Shown piece after piece: positions 28,600 to 39,004 of a DNA stretch of 64,000 bases (within the stretch, counting starts at the first letter, position 1; each line of letters begins with the position of its first letter). The notes beneath the pieces are model-generated. The model saw only the letters and a program-made list of their open reading frames with translations. It had not been told where the DNA came from and searched no databases. Location: positions 1 to 64,000 of the forward strand of contig NW_005179277.1 of NCBI RefSeq assembly GCF_000350225.1, written 5' to 3'. A program made the translations under genes and the position numbers. Source of the DNA: Chondrus crispus (taxonomy: Eukaryota > Rhodophyta > Florideophyceae > Gigartinales > Gigartinaceae).

Positions 28600-30106
28600 T
28601 CGAATCCCCTTCGCCCCGCTGACCTACCATTATGCCACACCCGAAGCATTTTCCGTTGAACTGCTTTGGGGTGCTGTTCCTGTCAACGAATGGCCTGTAT
28701 TTAGGGTTGGGTGGAGGGTTCCCATACGTGTCTACGAATAGCACGTTACCTAAAGACTTGTCGCCGATCCTGCCTCGCGTGGTCCTGGAGCTCCCTCCTT
28801 TCATATCTGCCGCTCTTTTTTCTTCTATGGCTTGAGCCCTCAGAGTAGCATACATCGTGGCGAAGTCGAGTTCGCTTGCCCGTGCGGTCGTGGGTCTTGC
28901 CCATCGATACGACCTCGCTGCATACTTCAGCCAACGTTTCTGCTCCTCTTCGGTTTGCAAGTTTTTGGGCACTAAGTTGATATGTTTGATGATTTCGTCT
29001 CTGACGTGCTTTAGACCTTGTACGATCGAACCTTTCTCGTTGGCTGAGTTGTATAGCGAAAGCGAATTGAGGTACTCAACGGTCGCCTCTTATGCTTTCC
29101 TACTGTGAAACCTGTCCAAGACGAACTTGTCCACATCTTCACAGCACTTGAACTTCGCCGGGTCACTCTTGAGCTTTCTCTTATAGTACGTTCTTGCTTC
29201 TCCTGCCAATATGTTTTCTATATTGCGAAGCGCGGCGTCCTCGGAGACGCCCCACTCAAATGCACACGACATATGCGATGTGTAAATGTCCTCCCAGTTT
29301 TCACCCTCGTCTCCGCCGTATTTATCCGAACGATCTTTGAAACGTGTGCTGAGTTGGCTCAGCACGCCTATCGTTTGTGTCCATGTCGGCTGTCCATTTC
29401 GTGCGAGACTCGGGGCGTTGCGGTGGTCTTGAGGCTGTTGGGCTACCTGTTCTTGTCCTGAATTGTCCCGCTCTCTCGGCTTGGTTTCATGATACGGTGC
29501 CTTGAATCTGAAAGGCGTGTATGCTGGTTCTGCTGGTGGTGACTCTTTAGGCATATCGATCATTGTCTTTGCGGGTTCTGGTGTCAGATTGCTCTTCCTC
29601 GTCCTCGCGGGTTGCGTGGTCGGCTGAACTCCGTGCGGTGACGGGTGCCCTTCCGAGCTGTACGAACGAGTGGTCTCACTTCGCCTTAAGGCTATGTTTT
29701 TCATGCCGTCTTCTACTAGCTCGCGGCACAGATCCAGTGCGTCTTTGGTCGCTTGCTCCTCCCCGTAGAATTGTGCAAGTGCCTTCTTTATCTACATGCC
29801 GCGTCGCTTCTGGATTGCGCATCCTTGCGCTTGTATCAGATCTCGGATTTCCTTATACATTCTGGGAGCGTTGCGGCCGTTTAGTGCTTCTTTGGAGAAT
29901 AGAGTCTCCGGTGGGAGTAGCTCCAAGTAAGACTCCTGCAGCTGTTCTCCCGTCGTGTTCGTCGTGACCACTTCCTCCATCCATCGCCGAATGTACTCTT
30001 GCTTCACGGATCCCGCGTCTGCTTTCCATGCCAGATTGCGTACCGCCGAGGAAGCCCCCGCAAGACGGCTAGCTGGGTCACCTTCGCCTGAACTGTGTGA
30101 AGACAT
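28600..30106 (-). mobile_element. Gag-region fossil of an LTR retrotransposon
   Basis: Minus-strand sequence encodes a gag-like protein: an N-terminal part, a capsid-like segment (DKYGGDEGENWEDIYTSHMS, then AFEWGVSEDAALRNIENILA and ARTYYKRKLKSDP) and a C-terminal single-knuckle-like KCFGCG. No pol follows, because its 3' side abuts the copia LTR. The fossil is broken, with a few interruptions. Family: LTR retrotransposon, superfamily not settled from gag alone. Confidence 0.6.
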
Positions 30107-30605
30107 CTTACCAAGTTAGTTGCCGTAGTCCAGCGCCAGCTGACGATTCCGGAATGTTGTCGGACTGAGCAAAACAAGCAACTACTCGGACTTTCCTCGC
30201 CGTTCCTCCCTCCCTCTCTCTTGTCGCGCGCGCGCTCCCTAGTAGGTCAGAGCTTATTCACTAACAAGAGAATACCGAGGCCTGGAAGAAACAACAACAA
30301 CAACACAGATCGCGGTATGTTCTTACCCCGCGTTCAGCACTTTACTGCGCCAAACCAAGATTCAATAAACATACGCTACCCTCGTCCCCGAGTAGGTCGA
30401 GGGATTACAATACTTAAGCTATGGTTTCTGGTAACCGTTCCCCTAGTTCGGCGTGTCAATTGCAGTGTAGGCACCCCTTGAGGAAAAAGGCGTATATCGC
30501 GCTCCATATATCACGCGCCTCTTCAGTGGTAGGCACCAGGTTGAATGTCCAAGTTCTCCCTCCATCGGGCGTGGCATATGTCACTGTAATGGAAAGAGAT
30601 CCTAA
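30107..30605 (-). repeat. Probable 5' LTR/leader remnant of the gag fossil
   Basis: Reading the minus strand, this region precedes the gag start. A TGGCGCTGGACTACGG stretch about 30 bp before the gag ATG is placed like a primer-binding site. LTR limits could not be defined, since no second copy is present in the window. Confidence 0.3.
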
Positions 30606-32534
30606 TTACACCATCACATGATCACGGTTGACAACAGAAGCAGCTTCGTCGCGCAAGGCACTCCCCTTAGGTGTGACCTGGCGTGAAGTTTGTCCTTCCA
30701 ATGTGCTGTACCATCTGGCTACGGGCAAATCTTCGCAAATCGAAGAAAATCGATCCTCAAGCACAAATGTCGAGTTCACTGCGCAACCGACTCCACAATT
30801 CTCTTTTTCAATGACCTGAGGATGTGTCACCTGTTTCTTCTTTCGAACTGTAAGTCTGTTTCCTCCCCCGCTATTTCTTTTGGCTTTCCGTTGCTCAAAC
30901 TCTTCGAACAAATTTTTTACGTCAAATGTTTCGCCTCTTTGCCGCCTACAAGAGCTCAATTGGGCAAAGGTGACGTCGTTTGAGTTCTCGTAGGACCACT
31001 ATGTTCCCGAAAAACAGTATTAGTGAAATATTTCGTTGTGGTCAGCAAGGAAATTTCAGAAAGTGCTCTCGACGGAAAAAGATTTGTCACAAATCTCCCG
31101 AACGCGTCTGAGAAGCCGTCTACCTGCCTCCCTCCTCTTCATTTGATGCAGCTGCTGCAGGCCAAATGTATTGGACCGAGGAGAGTGACTGCAGAAAGTA
31201 TCAAATGGCGTGCCACAGCCCTTTTCTTTATTCTGCACAGCAGAAACAAACCTGTAGTCCACAAGCCATAATCCAGCAGTGACGAAATATTTCTCGATTA
31301 CTGGTTTTGTTATGGCTTTTTATCGTGCTGCTGCTAGTTTTAGTTTGAAGGCAACATTGGCAAACCCAATATGGCAATTAGACAGCAATTCATCGCGTGC
31401 AGCTCGAATGGATTGCTGAAATACACGGTTGATTGCCTGGTCACAAGGCTGCAAGAAATGACTAGTGTTTGCAGAAAGGCGAACGATTTAGACGTTGTTT
31501 TCTGCACCATACTGCAGCCATTCTAGACTGCTACGGGACGCATGCCCGTCCAAGATAAGCACAACTTTTTTTCGGGGCAAACGTGCTTGCGAATGAACTT
31601 TGTCACGTGCTCCAGTGCATCTTTGATGACTTCACCATCAATTGAGTCATTTGGAGTCCCACATATTGGAGTGAAGGGCGGGCACCAATTGGTTTTTGTG
31701 AGCCAGTTCAATGACCCATCCAGACATCGGAAGTCTTTTTCCTGGAAAGGCTTCAACCACCTTGACATTACCTTTTTCCCAGAGGCAATTAAAAATAAAG
31801 GAGCAAGGAGGCCTGATGCGGAAGCAGCTATGCCTGCAGTCACATGCTTTCCGTGATCTTTGACTGCTAGTCGTCTTCCGCTATGGTGTGAGGTAGCCGA
31901 TGTGAAAGTGTGAATCTGTTTCCCGTACTCTGCCAGCACACTGGTCCCATCCCAGTTCCACAGCCTTTTTGGGTCTTCAAAAATGCCCGGGTGCTTTTCT
32001 CTATTTGCAAGAGAACATCTTTCATTGTGGTAACATGGGCGAGGTTTTTTGCTCCTAGACGAGCGGCGGTAACATTCTTGGAGTTTCGATACGTTAGAGA
32101 TAGATTTCGAGCACGAAAGGAGCGGATAGCGGCGGGGGAGGGAACATTATTGCGAAATCTGCGACGGCCGTCGTTGGATATTTTCGCTTGCATGCTTGGC
32201 ATTGTACGAATATCAATTGCAAAACCTTTTTAGGACGCCTGGATAGCCCTTTGGCACCATAGTTCTTCCTGGGCGTCTTCGAGAACTTTTTTTCGCCCTG
32301 CGAATTGATGAAGGGGGTCAAGCAACTTTGAAAGTGCTTCTTTCTGACCCCCTCATAGGCGCTTTTTATGCGCTGAACTGTAGAGAGGCTCACATTCGAT
32401 ATGCTGGACGTCTCCCTGATGCTCTTTTGCGCTTGGAGTAGCTCAATAGCTTTCTCTCGCTTTTTGTTCTCATCCTTTCTTGGCTGTGTCTTCTTTTTGA
32501 AAGCCACGGCTTGAGACCGCATTGAAGGGGGCAT
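30606..32534 (-). mobile_element. pogo/Tc1-like DNA transposon (DDE transposase), degenerate
   Basis: The transposase begins at an ATG at 32532-32534. A helix-turn-helix follows (SIRETSSISNVSLSTVQRIK). The DDE domain is visible with LWNWDGTSV (first Asp), VVLILDGHASRSSLEWLQ (second Asp, about 31530-31580) and LSANTSHFLQPCDQAINRVF (third Asp), giving about 35 residues between second and third Asp as in the DDE_1 (pogo/jerky) family. A basic C-terminal tail reaches 30606. The frame changes several times and a TAA lies between the second and third Asp, so the copy is dead. Terminal inverted repeats were not located. Confidence 0.7.
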
Positions 32535-33046
32535 TTTCCACGCACATTCGCGTTTGGAGAGATCTATGGAACGCGCGCAGTCGGTATATGATGTCTGGAA
32601 AGTTTTGGCGCAACCAGAACACTCGTTTACTTGTTATGACTAAAAATGTGAACGTGTTGCATAGAAAAAAAGTGTCCCAAATTAAGCCCTGTCCCAAATT
32701 GAGCCCCTGAGAACGGTACCCTTTTTTCTAGTTTTGCGGCGTCAGTACACTGTAGTCACTATTTTGGAGTAAGTCTAATTACGGTACCTGGGTGTACCGC
32801 AGCGCATGAGACCGCACACGTGGCGCACACGTGGCGGATCAGGTCGCTTTCGTTTCATCGTAGATCTACACCTCGCGCGTCAAAAACTACGCCAGATGGT
32901 CCTTTTTTTCTGTCTCCATAAAACGCTCGGATCTCAATTTCCCCGACCAGCCAGTGCCGTCAGTCACGACATCACAACGTCTGGCTCTTTCTCGCTTCTT
33001 GTACATAGCTCATCAAGGAGTTTTCTACCACTCGGAAAAGAATCAG
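32535..33046. other. Upstream region of the HAT-repeat gene
   Basis: Contains paired GGTACC words (32717, 32784) and a repeated CACACGTGGCG (32814 and 32826), a G-box-like CACGTG motif used by light-responsive regulators in plants. Whether it acts here is unknown. The frame of the HAT gene is open from before the ATG, starting at about 32950. Confidence 0.35.
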
Positions 33047-34850
33047 ATGCCTTGCGCCTCCAAGCAAAAGTCAACCTTCACCGACGTCGCCTCCGGCAGG
33101 ATCGACAGAGAAGACAATGAAGTTCCAAATTCGAATACGCTCTTTTTCGTTCCACATTTCGTAGCGAATCGCTTGCCTAATCACAATTTCCGTTCTACCG
33201 GTGTCTCCTATCCGCGTTGTCCTCAACATTCCTTTCACTTCAGGAACCACCTCTGTGTGGGGGGCACGTCCCTGTTGCAAACGGCGGGTAAACTGTCATC
33301 TATCCGCGACTCTTCCCCGACTCGCAGAAAGCGCGCATCTCTTCCAACATTCATGCTCACTGTGGCAGATTCTGATTCTGGTCGAGATGCCCTGCAGCCT
33401 TCGTCGCAAGTTCAGGATCTGCCCAAGCGACCTATTCGTAGGCCTCTTGGCCGTACTAACGGCGAAAGTTCAGCGCGTAGCTCTACGAAATCCCCATCAC
33501 AGACTAGCGAAGCAATGCGGTTGCAAGGATCTGAATGCTTGGCAACCGGGGATTTCACACAAGCAAAACGTCTGTTTCAACGTAGTGTTGATGTCGATCC
33601 GACAAATGGTCGGGCTTGGCAAGACCTCGCAACGGCTGTTGAACGCTCGTCGCAGGGGAGCCGGCTTGACAAGGTGAAAGTATTAGAAGATGGCCTTCGA
33701 CACAACCCATCAAATCCGTACTTATGGCAGTCGCTAGCAGTCGCTAATCTTCGAATGTCCAAATTAGAGGAGGCATGCCATCATTGTCAACAGGGTCTAC
33801 GAAGAGATCCTTCCCACGCCTCGCTCTATGTAACATGGGCAACTGCGGAAGAGAAGCGATTTGATGTGGCAACAGCTCGAGGGATATACGAAAAGGCAGA
33901 TGAATTCGCCACACCGGGAGCGAAACTGTATCATTCGTGGGGCCGTATGGAGCTGGGACAAGGAAACAAAGCGCGAGCTCGTGAGCTTTTCGAGAAAGGC
34001 CTTGAGTGTGATTCTCGAAATCATTACATATGGCATTCATTAGGTTCTATGGCGAGAGCGGATCACGAGGCTGGTCGTGCTCGCGATTGCTTCGCGAAGG
34101 CTCTTCAATCGGATATGAACAATGTTGTCGTGCTAGAAGAGTGGGCTAAACTGGAGGCATATGAAAAAAATTACGGTCTTGCTCGGTCTCTATTCTCACG
34201 TGGAGCAGCGGCAAACAGAAGAGATGTTCGCATTCTTCACAGTTGGTCCCTCTTTGAGTATCAGGTAAGTTACGTGCATGCAGGATGCAAAAAAACCCTT
34301 GAGAAATCATCACTGACAATTTCTTCGCCATCAATCTCCACATCACATCGTCTTTCCGGCAGATGAGATCTTATCAAAGAGCAAAGGAACTCATTCGAAG
34401 TGCGGTCCGCATATCTGACAGAGACTCCATATTGTGGAATCACTATGCCAAAGTTGAGGCTGCACTCAAGAACTACCCCAGGGCTCGTGCCCTGTTCAAC
34501 AGAGCATGTGACGTGAATCCTACGGATTGGTACGTACTCACTGATAAGAGGCTTTCTGGAGTGAGAGGCTCATCAACTTCTGACTGTTTTGCTTCATATG
34601 TTGGGCATTTATCAAACGGTTCTGTTTACATGGTCCGTTGTTGACTATAACAATTCCGGTTTCAATACCATACTCTAGGCAATCCTGGGACAACTGGAGC
34701 GCGTTGGAACACAAACTTGGGAACAATAAGCAGGCCGCAACTTTGCTCCAGGAGGCTTTTCGGGTTCGGTTCAATGCAAAAGGTGCTTTCACGGTCCTTG
34801 CGAACAACATCTCAGACGCACCGCCGACTTTAAATCCCATGGATTCGTAA
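33047..34850 (+). CDS. HAT/TPR-repeat RNA-processing protein, Mbb1/HCF107-like
   Basis: Three exons: 33047-34264, 34363-34529 and 34679-34850. Introns are GTAAGT...CCGGCAG (98 nt) and GTACGT...CTCTAG (149 nt), both in clean splice contexts. Splicing gives about 518 residues. The first about 150 are basic and Ser-rich, as for an organelle-targeting head. From about 155 to the end there are half-a-TPR repeats with W...A and AR..F patterns (NGRAWQDLA, ARELFEKGLE, HYIWHSLGSM, ARDCFAKAL, WDNWSALEHKLGN). Mbb1 and HCF107 use such repeats to bind and stabilise the 5' end of plastid psbB/psbH transcripts. I infer the same class of role; plastid location is not proven. The gene is convergent with the SNF2-like gene. 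Confidence 0.8.
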
Positions 34851-35033
34851 CATACTCTTAACCAGCGTAGTACAAAGTACAGAGTTGTGCAAGCCTTCCG
34901 CGAATGTCGCAGGTACACTTGTTCAAAGCTTCCGCTGTGGTTGCAATTATTCATGGTACGTTCAAAACAGTTTCCAATGTAGACATGCCCATCAGAAGCT
35001 GCGGGCCATGCGGGGGCTTAGTTTGTTCTTGGG

Positions 35034-38000
35034 TCATAATGCGCCGGTACGACGCTTGGACGGCAGTAGTGTGTGGTGCACTGCGGAATCGTCAACAGGT
35101 CTGCTTCGCTTATGAGGTGTGAAAGCGGGAGAAGAGGTTGCCGAATTGGGTATTGCTGGTTGGGTTCTTTCAAATCCGTGGACCTGCGCATCAGGACCAT
35201 CAGGCGTCTGGACTTCAAGCGGGGCAAAACACCCGTTGATATGATCCTGCTCGTAGAGACAAAAGTGCTCGTTCCAAAGAGAAAGAAACGAATTTGAAGT
35301 CTGGCCATTCTTTGATGAGAGCATACTGTAGGCTCGATACACTCTTGTATCACGCAAAGCTTCGTACAAGTTTGCGCCGTAGGAAAGTTCCTGGACGGCG
35401 TCTACCACTTTCGGCAAAGACTGAAAGTATTCGATCCGCCCCTTCGCTACGTCAAGCTCTGCACGGTATTCATCGTCCTTGCTAATACAACCTCTGTTCA
35501 CCGAACCAATAAGGTGTCGACCCGAAGTCCGTTCTATGCGATGGAATTCTGGAAGACTTGAAACAGCAGCCAAGTAGTTTTCCGTGTAATCGGGCTCAAG
35601 TGATTCACCAGGAATTTGTACGTCTTTTTCGAAATATGCGTCTGAGACGTGTGGCAGAAGCAAGGATGGTGTGTGACGGCGTTTCCTTCGAGCAATCAAA
35701 ATGTCATCGATTGTACCCACGACAGATAGAAAATATACGTGAATATCCGTCTCTGTCGAAAAGTTATATACCCTGTTGATTCCCTGTGACGTCGCCGTTT
35801 CGTTCCACAGGGATTCCAACACCAGGATGTGCGAAGAATGAAGAGCTCCCCAGCCAGCTTCTTCACAGAAATCAACGGCAAAGCCAACAGGAGCAAGTAG
35901 AACAGCCCCGGATGTACAGTTGTAAAAGTTGTTGATCTGAACAATTCGTGCCTCCTCTTCAGACAATAGGTCACAAAAAAAGACTTCGCATTCAGTGCAA
36001 TTTGCTTGGATAGCCGCAATTACTTCTTTTTGTACTTCGGGCATTGCACAAAGGATGACAAGCTTGCCGTTCGACTGTGCTGTGGCGTCGCACATTCTGA
36101 TCATGGCCTCAAACTTTGCGTACTTGATAGAAGCCGTAACTTTTTTCTGAATCACTTTGTGCAATTTCTTGAAGACGGCTTGAACACAAGGCACCTTTCT
36201 TGCGATTTCGTCTTGTGGTTCTTCATTATCTAATCGCGTGCACAAGAGCTGCAGCAATGCCAATATGCTAGTCGAAGCGAGCATGAGAACGTGCATGGCC
36301 ACGTAGTTACTGAGCTCACCCTTCTTCCTCGAAGCCAGCACCAACTTGGCGATGTCGTCATATATTTCCCTATGCGCTGGAGAAAGTTTTAAAAATATCG
36401 TGGTCTCTCTCAATTTGTGACCCCTGCTGCTCTCGACACCACGATTTAGCGTTTCTCCGTCCACTTCGTGAACTACGTATTGAAACATCATCTCTAATCC
36501 TTTTTCAATTGGGGATACTTGCCGATTTTCACCAAGGCATCTTGTATTCATGTTGCAATGGATTAACTTACTGAGAAACACTCGCAAATATTCTTCCAGC
36601 GAACCAAGAAACTCTGGCACAGCCCAGTCGATGATGCTCCAAAATGGAACCATGTTATTGATCCGCGGTAGGTTGGTAAGTGCGAGGCGCGACTTCGTTT
36701 TGATTCGGTTCAGTGAACGTCGTAGAGCCGGTTGCAATGTGAGAAGGCGGGAGGCTTCATCTAAAATGACGATTGAGGGCCCTGGACGACAAATCAAACG
36801 AATCGTTGCAGCCCTCTGCTCGGTTGACGACGATGGTGCGTACAAAACGTCACGGTACACATCAAAAGGACACAAAAGCACACCGCCCTGTTCGTTCCAT
36901 CGCTCAGCGTCTTGCGCCCACGTTCCAGACTGCAAAATAGATACGGAAACACCACGACAACACTTCGCTGCTGCCATCCATCTATTGACCGAACAGCGGG
37001 GACAAAATATGACTATTCTTTTGTGCTTATGTTGAGGTTGAGCATTGACAAGATAGCAAAACGTTAAAACCAACAAGGAACTTGGATAGCCAATTGGTGG
37101 ATTGAAAACGGCTCCTGCGCAGGTGTCAGCGATCATATAATGCCAAAGATACCGCAAGGCATCCAGATGTATCTCGCAAAGTTCACCACTTTTGTCATGC
37201 AGCTTTTTCAAAGACCTGCAATAATCAACGGGAAGGCGAATTGTGCCATCTTTGCCTTTCCAAATGCAGTAGTACTTATCATCTTCGGAATTTCGCGGGG
37301 GAAACCCCTTACGGCTGTTGATTAACTGTTTCCAGCGATCTCTTACGTCTCCAGAGAGGCTTTCTCTCCCTGAAAACATGGGACTGGTTATCTTAGGAAT
37401 TGGTTCTCTTCGTGGAGAGGGAGATTCTTCTTTGATCTGGATGACAGGTACGCTCTGGACCTCACCCGGTATGGTGATGACCTCGGGCGTATTGCGTGCC
37501 TCATGGGACGGTTCCACTCTTACTTCTCTACTATTTACATCGGTAGCGCCTTGCGGTGCGGCTTGTGCTTGACCAGCCCCCTCCACAGTTGCACCATGCG
37601 GTGGCAGGTGACTTTCACGAGTGGCCTTCAATGTCCTCATCTTACGGCTGTATGCATCGTTGTACAATCGCAAACAGTCCCCTGCAAAAGATATTGAATC
37701 TGGAATGCGATTCCGCATAAGGAATTCCAATAGCTTGATGAGACGTCTGGAGGGGTGCCGTGATGGGATTCGTTGGTCGTTTGCGAGGCGATGAAGAGAG
37801 TCCAAGAAGTCAGAAGGATAAACAGGCGGATCTCGCTGTGTGTCTTGCTGTGAAGTAGCAAGATCTTTCTGGTCTGTTACTTCGCCGAAATCAGGTGGAG
37901 CACGTGAGTGGGATGGTTGCAAGGGCGGCGTTTGTTTGAGAGGAGGAATTGGAGGGTTTGTACGGGAAGAAGTGGCTTGCACAGTTCGGAGAGGGTTGGG

Positions 38001-38231
38001 GGGAATCAACACATTAGCGGTGTGAATACTAGGGACAGTTGAGGTCGAAAGCGCAGCAGAAGGCACCCATACAAGTGGAGATGTATCTGCAACATGAGGG
38101 GAGGGACGATGAGGTTGTCTCCGCGGTAGTACAGGTGGGGTGGTCGGATTGTTCGCGGTCGCACCGGAAGCAGATGGTGCACCGTTTGATCGGGCCGCGG
38201 AAGGACGCCTCCTTGGCTGAAACACTCCCAT
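35034..38231 (-). CDS. SNF2/ATRX-like protein with degenerate ATPase motifs
   Basis: A single 1,065-residue frame. Residues 1-300 are Pro/Ser-rich and disordered, with VPVIQIKEES (about 261-270), which looks like a SUMO-interacting motif next to a psi-K-x-E site. The SNF2 N-lobe starts near 340 (HLDALRYLWHYMI). The Walker A position reads IGYPSS (380-385) instead of GxGKT, the DEAH box reads DEAS (491-494), and motif III reads LTNLP (518-522). The C-lobe retains the shape of motifs V-VI (WNETATSQGINRVYNFS) and the usual GTIDDILIARR end. ATP hydrolysis is therefore unlikely. The overall match is to the ATRX/RAD54/CLSY branch, which acts on chromatin. The intact frame argues for a maintained non-catalytic scaffold. 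It shares a divergent 0.8-kb region with RAD50. Confidence 0.75.
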   Translation of the reverse strand: MGVFQPRRRPSAARSNGAPSASGATANNPTTPPVLPRRQPHRPSPHVADTSPLVWVPSAALSTSTVPSIHTANVLIPPNPLRTVQATSSRTNPPIPPLKQTPPLQPSHSRAPPDFGEVTDQKDLATSQQDTQRDPPVYPSDFLDSLHRLANDQRIPSRHPSRRLIKLLEFLMRNRIPDSISFAGDCLRLYNDAYSRKMRTLKATRESHLPPHGATVEGAGQAQAAPQGATDVNSREVRVEPSHEARNTPEVITIPGEVQSVPVIQIKEESPSPRREPIPKITSPMFSGRESLSGDVRDRWKQLINSRKGFPPRNSEDDKYYCIWKGKDGTIRLPVDYCRSLKKLHDKSGELCEIHLDALRYLWHYMIADTCAGAVFNPPIGYPSSLLVLTFCYLVNAQPQHKHKRIVIFCPRCSVNRWMAAAKCCRGVSVSILQSGTWAQDAERWNEQGGVLLCPFDVYRDVLYAPSSSTEQRAATIRLICRPGPSIVILDEASRLLTLQPALRRSLNRIKTKSRLALTNLPRINNMVPFWSIIDWAVPEFLGSLEEYLRVFLSKLIHCNMNTRCLGENRQVSPIEKGLEMMFQYVVHEVDGETLNRGVESSRGHKLRETTIFLKLSPAHREIYDDIAKLVLASRKKGELSNYVAMHVLMLASTSILALLQLLCTRLDNEEPQDEIARKVPCVQAVFKKLHKVIQKKVTASIKYAKFEAMIRMCDATAQSNGKLVILCAMPEVQKEVIAAIQANCTECEVFFCDLLSEEEARIVQINNFYNCTSGAVLLAPVGFAVDFCEEAGWGALHSSHILVLESLWNETATSQGINRVYNFSTETDIHVYFLSVVGTIDDILIARRKRRHTPSLLLPHVSDAYFEKDVQIPGESLEPDYTENYLAAVSSLPEFHRIERTSGRHLIGSVNRGCISKDDEYRAELDVAKGRIEYFQSLPKVVDAVQELSYGANLYEALRDTRVYRAYSMLSSKNGQTSNSFLSLWNEHFCLYEQDHINGCFAPLEVQTPDGPDAQVHGFERTQPAIPNSATSSPAFTPHKRSRPVDDSAVHHTLLPSKRRTGAL

Positions 38232-39004
38232 TGTTAGTCAAGCCTTTACACGAGATTGGGAACTATATGTGTAGAAATGCTCATGTGTTAGAGCTGATAC
38301 ACTTGAAAAGTAGTGTGACGATGGGCCGGTGCGTGGATGGGAGAGAATTTTCCTTTTTGATGTTTGTGAATAGCTCTAAGCTGTAGAGCTCCTAAGTTTT
38401 TGTTGCTCAACAGATGGCAGCGGATAACCCTCATGAGTGGTCATCTGGACGAATTCGGAACTAAGGCACCGCTGCGCACACTTAATTTCAGTGGAAAGTA
38501 TGGAGTGTTGAGTACACGTGTATATCACACTGGCTCTGGATCTACTGCAACCCTTTAATTAAACGTAATTGGTTGATGACTAAGGACAGCCTCCTTGGCA
38601 TTACAGTATAGGCGTATTCGATGCACGGTTATTGTACAGCTCGCAGCAAGAATTTTTCGCTTGTCCCATATCTACTGTCCTTCTGTAAGCACCACCAAGT
38701 ACAGTATGATAGGTTGGCAAGTAGATTCCTCCAAAGACGAGCAAGAAGTGTGACAATTTATCTCCGGTGAGAGGTTTATTAGCGACCTTCGCTTAAGCCC
38801 AAGCACCCAGTGCCTCGCAGACTTTCAACCGAAAACAAGCCCTGTTTCTTTCTGCTGATCATCCACGTAGACTCATGAGTCAGGCATCGCCTTCATTGAG
38901 TAAGTGGCTTTCCTTCCAGTTACTACTTCGCAACAGCTCTAGGCGGAGTACAAACCCATAGGATACAACAACGTCAACACAGATTTGCAACTCAGTCTGT
39001 CACG
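38232..39004. promoter_or_regulatory. Divergent promoter region between the SNF2-like gene and RAD50
   Basis: About 770 bp with both flanking genes transcribed outward. No TATA box near RAD50. ACAGTA words recur (about 38603 and 38701). A bidirectional promoter would couple a chromatin factor with a repair gene, but this is only inferred from layout. Confidence 0.4.
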
